Shown in pieces: positions 1-5,417 of a stretch of DNA of 10,066 bases (the first letter of the stretch is position 1; every line of letters starts with the position of its first letter). The notes under the pieces were generated by a model. It saw nothing but the letters and a program-made list of their open reading frames with translations, was not told the DNA's origin and did not search any database. A program made the translations under genes and the position numbers. The stretch lies in assembly GCA_017407365.1 (NCBI GenBank), contig JAFQWR010000030.1, positions 1 through 10,066 of the forward strand. Reading direction: 5' to 3'. This DNA comes from Clostridia bacterium (lineage in GTDB: Bacteria; Bacillota; Clostridia; Christensenellales; HGM11417).

Positions 1-1
1 A

Positions 2-2851
2 TATAATGAACAGTACAAGATCCTTGTGGAACTGCCTGCTTCCTATAAGCAGATTGCCGCCGATCTACATGACTTTGGCAAGGATTACAAAAAATCTCCT
101 GCCTTAAAGGCGTTATACCGCAAGATGGAGCGCGTAGCTTACCGCAGAAAAGCAGATGACCTTTCTATTGTTTCTGACTTTAAGCTTCTGCTAAGCATTT
201 ACGATCTGCAAGCCAAGTTAGAAAATCACACGGCTGCTTTATCATCCATTTTCGGAGGCAGAAAAATCGGAAAAGAGGAAGCGAAAAGTATTTTATACAA
301 GGTTCAGCTTCTGTTTGATACCGCGGAGGATTTATTTTCTGATTACAGCTTTGACCATTTTACGGACATTTGCCGTAAAATTTTCCGCTCCGATAAACCC
401 AACCGCATATTACAACAGTTTATTCAATCGTATAAAACAGGCTTTTTACCTGCTGTAGAGGCTTTCCGTCATGACGCAAGCTTAACAGCTGACTATACGC
501 AGTTAGACGAAAACTATTGCGACACGTTAAACGCTAAGGTAGGTGCTTTATTAGACAATCTTGATATCTTACCCTCCTGGTGCAGGTTTAACACACTCAG
601 CAAAAAGCTTGAGGAGGAAGGACTTTCCTTCCTTATTGAACCGCTTCTTGACGGCAGATTAAACGGACAAAATCTTGTTTCCTGCTTCCGTAAGCGCATT
701 TATCAGATGTTCGTAGAAACGGAAGTGAAGGAGGATTCTGTACTTTCCACCTTCTCAGGCGCATTGCTCGATGAAAAAATCGAAAAATTCCGCTATGCCT
801 GCGAGGATTTCGAAAAGCTCAGCCGCTTAGAAATCTATAACAAGCTTATATCCGCACTGCCCGATACCGATACAGAGGGCCCGTTAAGCCTGGAAATCGT
901 CATGCTTTCCCGTGCGGTTAAATCCAACATGAGAGGGCTGACGCTTCGCAAGTTGTTTACCGAAATAGACGGACTTGTACGCCTTACTGCACCATGCTTG
1001 CTGATGAGCCCCATCAGTGTTTCGCAGTATTTAGAGCCCGATTACGGAATGTTTGACCTCGTTGTTTTCGACGAAGCATCACAAATGCCAACAAGCGAAG
1101 CAATAGGGGCAATTGCGCGCGGAAAATCCGTAATTGTAGTAGGTGACCCCAAGCAGCTACCGCCGACCTCATTCTTCCACTCCGATTACACCGATGAGGA
1201 CAATTTAGAAAATGAGGATCTGGAAAGCATCCTGGAAGATTGCCTTGCTTTGGGCATGCCCGAAAAGCATTTGCTGTGGCACTACCGTTCCCGTCATGAA
1301 AGCCTGATTGCATTCAGTAATACCATGTATTACGGAAACAGATTAAATACCTTCCCGTCACCGGATTCGTTGGAATCTAAGGTTACCCTTCGCTATGTAG
1401 ACGGCGTATACGACAGAGGAACAACAAAACAGAACAAAAAAGAGGCAGAGGCTCTTGTCGCAGAGGTCATCACAAGGTTAAAATCACCTGAAAAGCGTAA
1501 AATGAGTATCGGTATTGTAACCTTTTCTACCGCACAGCAAAATGCTGTAGAAGATTTATTAAATGCCGCACTTATCAAAAACAAGCTAGAAAGCATTGCA
1601 AACAACGGCGACGAACCGATATTTGTAAAAAACCTCGAAAACGTACAGGGCGATGAACGAGATGTAATACTGTTCTCCGTTGGTTACGGCCCCGATCAGT
1701 ACGGAAGACTGATGCTCAATTTTGGTCCCATAAACCAGGTTTCCGGTTGGCGCCGTCTGAACGTAGCAGTAACTCGTGCACGCGCAGAAATGGTGGTGTT
1801 CTCGTCCATCACGGCAGGTATGCTCGATCTATCCAAAACCAACTCTAAGGGCGTAGCCGGGCTTAAAGCCTTCCTGGAATTTGCGGATAAGGGTAAAACC
1901 ATGCTTGCAGTAAACGAACATGATGTTGTTGCAACCGATAAAGCAATCGGCTATTATATAGCACAGGAGCTGCAGGCGGTAGGCTTTGACTGCTCATATA
2001 ACGTCGGTGTATCAGACTTCAAGATTGATACCGCCGTTATGGATCCCCGCAACAAGAAAAAGTATTTGCTCGCAATTTTATGTGACGGCTATACAGCTTA
2101 TTCCTCTAAGAGTGCAAAAGACCGAACCATCCTGCAAAATGCAACTCTAAAGCGACTTGGATGGAATGTATACCGTATATGGAGCATCAATTTCTTCCAC
2201 AATCCCAAGAGAGAGATTAAAAAAATCCGTGATTATCTCAACAGACTGATGGGAAAAACCGGGGAGAAAAAAGCAGGGAAGACCTTAAGTAAATACGGTA
2301 AGGATTATGTTGTAGCCAACGTTAAGCTGTATCCTGTAACAACAGAGTATATCTATAATCCGGAAAATCAAAAAGAGATCATTGCTAAAATGGAACGGAT
2401 TATAGAGCTGGAGCAGCCCATTGCAAAATCATTGCTCATCAAACGAACGCTGGGTAGCTACGGCATCTCACGCAGCACTCCCAAGCTTGTTTTACGCATG
2501 GAGGAGCTGATTGGAATGCTGAATGTCAAGCATGAGGTTTTAGATAAAACAACCTTCTTCCGTAGCAACGACAGTATTTTAAGCTGTGATTTCTTCCGCT
2601 TTGAGCACACAGCAAAGATGAAACGATCGGCAGAGGAGATTCCTCCCTACGAAATCATCGCAGCAGCAAAAAGCGTATTGGAAGAAAAGCTGAATCTGTT
2701 CCTTAAAGATCTGATCATAGAGGTTGCAAAAGCGTTTGGAATCACCCGTTATTCTAACGACTTAGCAGATCGCATAGAATACGGAATTTTACTTGGCGTA
2801 TCGCGCGCAATATTTGCAAAATCAATGAATGACGCAATAACGATTGCTTAA
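2..2851 (+). CDS. DUF4011-type superfamily 1 helicase with Vsr/MTES_1575-like nuclease and DUF3320 domains (5' partial)
   Basis: This is the C-terminal part of a giant helicase-nuclease. The frame is open to the left edge, so the GTG at 26 is probably not the start and the Walker A motif lies outside the window. Counting from that GTG, I see motif II DEAS at 349-352, motif III GDPKQLPP at 373-380, HYRSRHE at 419-425, VQGDERD at 540-546 and motif VI VAVTRAR at 580-586, a complete UPF1-like SF1 helicase second half. A Vsr-like fold follows at roughly 640-740: FKID with D668, then ILCDG from about 684, a DR pair, and GWNVYRIWS from 712. In relatives the second motif is commonly IECDG, so an acidic residue may be missing. 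A DUF3320-like tail follows at roughly 780-860 (EQPI, then KRTLGSYGISR). The expected role is ATP-driven DNA or RNA unwinding coupled to nuclease action, in the cytoplasm. Similar architectures occur in antiviral loci. The family is sure; the biological role is inferred. Confidence 0.93.
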   Translation, partial: YNEQYKILVELPASYKQIAADLHDFGKDYKKSPALKALYRKMERVAYRRKADDLSIVSDFKLLLSIYDLQAKLENHTAALSSIFGGRKIGKEEAKSILYKVQLLFDTAEDLFSDYSFDHFTDICRKIFRSDKPNRILQQFIQSYKTGFLPAVEAFRHDASLTADYTQLDENYCDTLNAKVGALLDNLDILPSWCRFNTLSKKLEEEGLSFLIEPLLDGRLNGQNLVSCFRKRIYQMFVETEVKEDSVLSTFSGALLDEKIEKFRYACEDFEKLSRLEIYNKLISALPDTDTEGPLSLEIVMLSRAVKSNMRGLTLRKLFTEIDGLVRLTAPCLLMSPISVSQYLEPDYGMFDLVVFDEASQMPTSEAIGAIARGKSVIVVGDPKQLPPTSFFHSDYTDEDNLENEDLESILEDCLALGMPEKHLLWHYRSRHESLIAFSNTMYYGNRLNTFPSPDSLESKVTLRYVDGVYDRGTTKQNKKEAEALVAEVITRLKSPEKRKMSIGIVTFSTAQQNAVEDLLNAALIKNKLESIANNGDEPIFVKNLENVQGDERDVILFSVGYGPDQYGRLMLNFGPINQVSGWRRLNVAVTRARAEMVVFSSITAGMLDLSKTNSKGVAGLKAFLEFADKGKTMLAVNEHDVVATDKAIGYYIAQELQAVGFDCSYNVGVSDFKIDTAVMDPRNKKKYLLAILCDGYTAYSSKSAKDRTILQNATLKRLGWNVYRIWSINFFHNPKREIKKIRDYLNRLMGKTGEKKAGKTLSKYGKDYVVANVKLYPVTTEYIYNPENQKEIIAKMERIIELEQPIAKSLLIKRTLGSYGISRSTPKLVLRMEELIGMLNVKHEVLDKTTFFRSNDSILSCDFFRFEHTAKMKRSAEEIPPYEIIAAAKSVLEEKLNLFLKDLIIEVAKAFGITRYSNDLADRIEYGILLGVSRAIFAKSMNDAITIA

Positions 2852-2854
2852 ATA

Positions 2855-3163
2855 ATGAAAGGTTTTTTTGACAAAGTATACCAAATTGTGCAACAGATTC
2901 CCGAGGGAAGAGTTACCACCTACGGAATCATAGCAAAAGCATTAGGATATCCAAGAGCAGCTAAGCAGGTAGGGTTTGCACTTCACGCAAACCCTAAGCC
3001 TAAAATCATTCCCTGTCACAGAGTGGTGAACCGTTTTGGAGAGCTTTCTAAAGCGTTTGTCTTTGGAGGAGAAAGCCTGCAACGCGATTGGCTTATGCAA
3101 GAAGGAATCACCTTTTTAGAAGATGGAAGAGTGGATCTCAGCAAATATCTTTGGATACCGTAA
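2855..3163 (+). CDS. MGMT-family O6-alkylguanine-DNA alkyltransferase-like protein, DNA-binding domain only
   Basis: This 102-residue protein consists only of the C-terminal DNA-binding/active-site domain of O6-methylguanine-DNA methyltransferases; the N-terminal domain of full-length Ogt/Ada proteins (about 160-180 residues) is absent. Visible family residues are the helix-turn-helix stretch with TTYG (21-24), the presumed base-flipping Arg in GYPRAA (R34), the PCHRV active site with nucleophile C54, the hinge Asn in VVN, and the EG pair (E83) matching the catalytic Glu. Because the Cys is kept, it differs from alkyltransferase-like proteins that carry Trp or Ala there. It could therefore be a minimal suicide methyltransferase or a damage-sensing protein that recruits other repair factors. 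The ATG lies 3 bases after the helicase stop with no Shine-Dalgarno, which suggests translational coupling to the helicase. Residues match the family from the second or third position onward, so the start is well supported. Confidence 0.92.
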   Translation: MKGFFDKVYQIVQQIPEGRVTTYGIIAKALGYPRAAKQVGFALHANPKPKIIPCHRVVNRFGELSKAFVFGGESLQRDWLMQEGITFLEDGRVDLSKYLWIP

Positions 3164-3174
3164 AGAAAATAATA

Positions 3175-3180
3175 AAGGAG
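3175..3180 (+). promoter_or_regulatory. Ribosome binding site of the bofA-like gene
   Basis: AAGGAG lies 6 bases before the ATG at 3187. This fixes the start there and excludes the longer open frame that begins at 3088 inside the alkyltransferase gene. Confidence 0.88.
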
Positions 3181-3186
3181 ATCAAT

Positions 3187-3438
3187 ATGCCGCTAATTTC
3201 AACCCTTATCAGCTTTCTTATTACGCTTGCAATTATATGTGTAGTGTTCAGACTTCTGCATTTCAGTGTAAAGGTTATTATAAAGCTTGCAATCAACGCG
3301 CTTGTGGGCTGTGTTGTTTTATTTCTGATTAACCTTATTCCCGGGGTAACAATTGTTTTGACCTGGTGGAAAGGATTACTTGTTGGCTTATTCGGCGTTC
3401 CTGCTGTAATACTGTTTCTGATACTGTCTTTTATCTGA
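3187..3438 (+). CDS. bofA: BofA-family (pro-sigma-K processing inhibitor-like) membrane protein
   Basis: This encodes an 83-residue, almost wholly hydrophobic protein (B. subtilis BofA has 87). Segments at about 3-25, 28-52 and 62-83 can each span or enter a membrane. The family pattern is clear in the second half: a KLAINALVG block (33-41), LFLINL (45-50) and the terminal GLFGVPAVIL block (68-76). In B. subtilis, BofA sits in the forespore outer membrane with SpoIVFA and SpoIVFB and holds back SpoIVFB, the intramembrane protease that activates pro-sigma-K. In clostridia, BofA-like proteins are often kept even where SpoIVFB is not obvious, so the precise role here is inferred. The gene starts 23 bases after the alkyltransferase stop, has its own strong ribosome binding site, and is followed directly by a terminator, making it the last gene of the rightward unit. 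It is the clearest sign that the host forms spores. Confidence 0.85.
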   Translation: MPLISTLISFLITLAIICVVFRLLHFSVKVIIKLAINALVGCVVLFLINLIPGVTIVLTWWKGLLVGLFGVPAVILFLILSFI

Positions 3439-3457
3439 TTACAACTTACAACAAAAA

Positions 3458-3500
3458 AAGGCGATGCAGGTGTTTTGCATCGCCTTATTTATTTTTATAC
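3458..3500 (+). terminator. Rho-independent terminator of the helicase-MGMT-bofA unit
   Basis: A perfect 11-bp stem, AAGGCGATGCA (3458-3468) with TGCATCGCCTT (3476-3486), encloses a 7-base loop and is followed by a T-rich run (ATTTATTTTTAT). It begins 20 bases after the bofA-like stop codon. An A-run before the stem (3453-3459) gives it only partial potential in the opposite direction. Confidence 0.93.
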
Positions 3501-3610
3501 AAGTAAAATACAATTTGTAAAAATAGTTATGAAATCAGAAATAAATAAAGACATAAAACATAGTGAAAACGAACGGAATATGGCTCAAAAATTTTGAAAA
3601 AACAGAGCAG

Positions 3611-3698
3611 AGAAGCGCAAATAGAATTTCGCGGATGGTCTATAACTCTGCGCAAAACACAACTTTTGCGCAGAATGCAAGGGGTGAAAAGCGCTTCT
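3611..3698. repeat. Nested inverted repeats, possible structured RNA or small element
   Basis: An outer 8-bp perfect pair, AGAAGCGC (3611-3618) and GCGCTTCT (3691-3698), encloses an inner 11-bp perfect hairpin, TCTGCGCAAAA (3647-3657) and TTTTGCGCAGA (3664-3674), with a 6-base loop. Neither strand has a T-run after the inner hairpin, so it is not an ordinary terminator. A further 5-base match between CGGAT (3632-3636) and ATCCG (3710-3714) would form a pseudoknot, but is short enough to be chance. It could be part of a small RNA, a 3' UTR structure of either unit, or the remnant of a small palindromic element. No target-site duplication is visible at the outer arms. Confidence 0.5.
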
Positions 3699-3737
3699 TA
3701 ATGAGGAATATCCGTTTTAATCGCGTTTAAAGCACTT

Positions 3738-3752
3738 CTTGTAAATTACAAG
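3738..3752. repeat. 15-bp perfect palindrome of operator type
   Basis: CTTGTAA (3738-3744) and TTACAAG (3746-3752) are perfect inverted copies around one central A. The size and symmetry resemble a dimeric repressor site, but no gene start lies next to it and there is no convincing promoter, so a regulatory role is unproven. It may equally be a chance AT-rich dyad or a weak hairpin. Confidence 0.35.
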
Positions 3753-3919
3753 GCAAACCGTCAATAAAAAAACATATAACTTAATTCTTTACCTATTTGA
3801 TAGCAATAGCTTATCCATTTCTTTATATCAAGTGTCTTATATCTATGGTTTACTATATAACTGTTTTCTTATTATTCTGATACTTTTCGTTTTATATTCT
3901 ATTCCTGATCTGCTGAATA

Positions 3920-5122
3920 TCAGATAGCCTTTAACGCACGTGACAAAGCAATTTTGATATGCTCATACGTTAAACCGCCTTGGATATACGCAATATACGG
4001 CGGCCTGATCGGAGCATCACAGCTAAGCTCAATGGAAGATCCCTGAACAAAGCAGCCTGCCGCCATAATAACCTCATCCTGATAACCGGGCATTGCCCAA
4101 GGATATGCTGTTACAAAGCTATCTACAGGTGAAGCATATTGGATCTCTCTGCAAAAGGCAATCAACTTGTCTGCATCATTAAACTGAATGGAGCGAATCA
4201 AATCATATTCGGGATTACCGCCGATGATTGTATAGCCCATACTGCTTAAAACCTCGCCAATTAACATGGCTCCTTTAAGGCTTTGAGCCGTTGTGTGAGG
4301 CGCCATAAAAATTCCCTGATAAAAATCCCTGTACCCGTATGCATAAGATCCGATTTCAAATCCTGTAGCAGGCGTTGTAAGACGGTTTGCACAAAGCTCT
4401 ACAAGATCAGTTCTTCCTGCAATATAACCGCCCGTATGCGCAATTCCGCCACCGGGATTTTTTATCATAGAGCCAGCGAACAGATCCACCTTGGGCTCGG
4501 TAACCTCGGTAAATTCTCCGTAGCAATTGTCTAAAAACACAATAATATCGGGGTCAATCCCGTGTATGTATTCGGTGATTTCGTCAATTTGCGCTACCGT
4601 AAGAGATTTACGATCGGAATATCCTCTTGATCTCTGTAAATACGCCATTTTAGGCTTATACTCTTGGATTGCAGATACTATCGCCTCTTTATCAAAGGAA
4701 TCGTTCACAAGATCTACCTGAGCATATTTTACGCCAAAATCAGCCAACGAGCCTGTACCCTTTTTATGAATGACATCCTCTAAAGTATCGTAAGGAGCTC
4801 CTGAAACACTTAAAATGGTATCATTGGGACGTAAAACACCAAACAAAGCAACGCAAAGCGTATGCGAGCCTGACAAAAAATGCGGAGAAACAAGCGCAGA
4901 TTCTGCATTGAAGCAATTTGCAACAAGCTTGTTCAAGGTATCTCTGCCCGTATCATCGTAACCGTATCCTGATGTAGGATTAAAATGCCTGAGCGCAATA
5001 CGGTTTTCCATAAATGCATTGAGCACCTTTTCCTGATTCTTATATGCAACAGCATCGATTCTTTGAAATGCTTGCTGTAATTTATCTTCTGCCTGCTGAA
5101 TGATTTGACTGATTTGCAACAT
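3920..5122 (-). CDS. ynbB: YnbB-type PLP-dependent enzyme (methionine gamma-lyase/aluminium resistance family)
   Basis: This 400-residue protein belongs to the Met_gamma_lyase family (PF06838), fold-type I PLP enzymes related to Cys/Met metabolism lyases, known historically as 'aluminium resistance protein'. Visible landmarks are NPTSGYGYDDTGRD at 48-61, SGSHT at 84-88 in the phosphate-binding region, FLDN with the presumed ring-nitrogen Asp (D198), and the lysine that should bind PLP (K221) in SMIKNPGGG. Length is normal for the family. The true substrate is not established; carbon-sulphur lyase activity is predicted. The ATG directly touches the hfq stop (TAGATG), and AAGGAT (5132-5137) lies 9 bases upstream inside hfq, so the two are cotranscribed and probably translationally coupled. 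Homologues often lie near hfq, miaA, hflX or glnR in Firmicutes, which fits this position at the end of the leftward unit. Confidence 0.93.
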   Translation of the reverse strand: MLQISQIIQQAEDKLQQAFQRIDAVAYKNQEKVLNAFMENRIALRHFNPTSGYGYDDTGRDTLNKLVANCFNAESALVSPHFLSGSHTLCVALFGVLRPNDTILSVSGAPYDTLEDVIHKKGTGSLADFGVKYAQVDLVNDSFDKEAIVSAIQEYKPKMAYLQRSRGYSDRKSLTVAQIDEITEYIHGIDPDIIVFLDNCYGEFTEVTEPKVDLFAGSMIKNPGGGIAHTGGYIAGRTDLVELCANRLTTPATGFEIGSYAYGYRDFYQGIFMAPHTTAQSLKGAMLIGEVLSSMGYTIIGGNPEYDLIRSIQFNDADKLIAFCREIQYASPVDSFVTAYPWAMPGYQDEVIMAAGCFVQGSSIELSCDAPIRPPYIAYIQGGLTYEHIKIALSRALKAI

Positions 5123-5359
5123 CTATTCTACATCCTTGTTATAATAATCATTGAGTATTTGTTTTGTGCATTCTATTGCAACGATATTATATTTATAGAG
5201 CATAATCTGCTCGCTTTCACAATCGATAATTACGGTATAATTGTCAAAGCCGCGAATTGTTCCTGTAAATCTGATATTTCCATTACAAATCAATGTAATA
5301 GGAAGCTTGTCTCTTCGTACCGTATTCAAAATAATATCTTGCAGAATCAAAGTTTTCAT
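5123..5359 (-). CDS. hfq: RNA chaperone Hfq (variant Sm2 motif)
   Basis: This 78-residue protein matches Hfq in size and pattern. The N-terminal helix has LQDIILN (6-12) with the conserved Q7 and D8; the Sm1 segment runs TLICNGNIRFTGTIRGFDNYTV (22-43); Sm2 is YKYNIV (55-60). Hfq forms a homohexameric ring that binds U-rich RNA on the proximal face and A-rich RNA on the distal face, pairing small RNAs with mRNAs. Canonical Sm2 is YKHAIS: here K56 is kept but the His at 57, part of the uridine pocket, is Tyr. Rim residues are RRDK (15-18), and the tail is short with an acidic end. I chose the ATG at 5359 because GGAGGG lies 6 bases before it; an in-frame ATG at 5380 would add seven residues that swallow that site. 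The gene sits 58 bases after mutS2 and touches the next gene. Confidence 0.93.
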   Translation of the reverse strand: MKTLILQDIILNTVRRDKLPITLICNGNIRFTGTIRGFDNYTVIIDCESEQIMLYKYNIVAIECTKQILNDYYNKDVE

Positions 5360-5365
5360 ACAATA

Positions 5366-5371
5366 CCCTCC
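5366..5371 (-). promoter_or_regulatory. Ribosome binding site of hfq
   Basis: GGAGGG on the minus strand lies 6 bases before the ATG at 5359 and decides in favour of that start over the in-frame ATG at 5380. The 58-base gap upstream to mutS2 has no convincing -35/-10 pair. Confidence 0.88.
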
Positions 5372-5417
5372 GTTTTTCATTCGTTAAGTATTGCACCAAA
5401 ACCACTCTTTTATACGG

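Larger units (their letters stand above)
3501..3919. other. Convergent intergenic region without a convincing gene
   Basis: About 420 bases lie between the rightward terminator and the stop codon of the leftward YnbB-type gene. All frames are broken by frequent stops and no frame with a ribosome binding site is present. The ends are AT-rich, while 3605-3725 is more GC-rich and carries inverted repeats. I see no clear Rho-independent terminator for the leftward unit here; the best T-run on that strand (3766-3772) is not preceded by a stable stem. Confidence 0.7.

Noticed and set aside
26..28. GTG as the helicase start codon
   Set aside because: The frame is open to the left edge, and the family needs a Walker A motif and a DUF4011 region further upstream.
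3088..3186. Upstream extension of the bofA-like frame
   Set aside because: The extra 33 codons overlap the alkyltransferase gene, do not resemble BofA, and lie before the strong ribosome binding site at 3175-3180.
3529..3597. A 22-codon frame starting MKSEINKDIK in the intergenic region
   Set aside because: There is no Shine-Dalgarno sequence or clear promoter, and the product matches no family I know. It is within chance expectation for AT-rich DNA.
3900..3925. Possible terminator at the end of the ynbB-type gene
   Set aside because: Only 5-bp stems (ATCTG with CAGAT) can be drawn and no T-run follows on the minus strand, so I do not call it.
5360..5380. Seven-codon N-terminal extension of Hfq from the ATG at 5380
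   Set aside because: The extension reads through the GGAGGG ribosome binding site, and Hfq proteins align from the second ATG.
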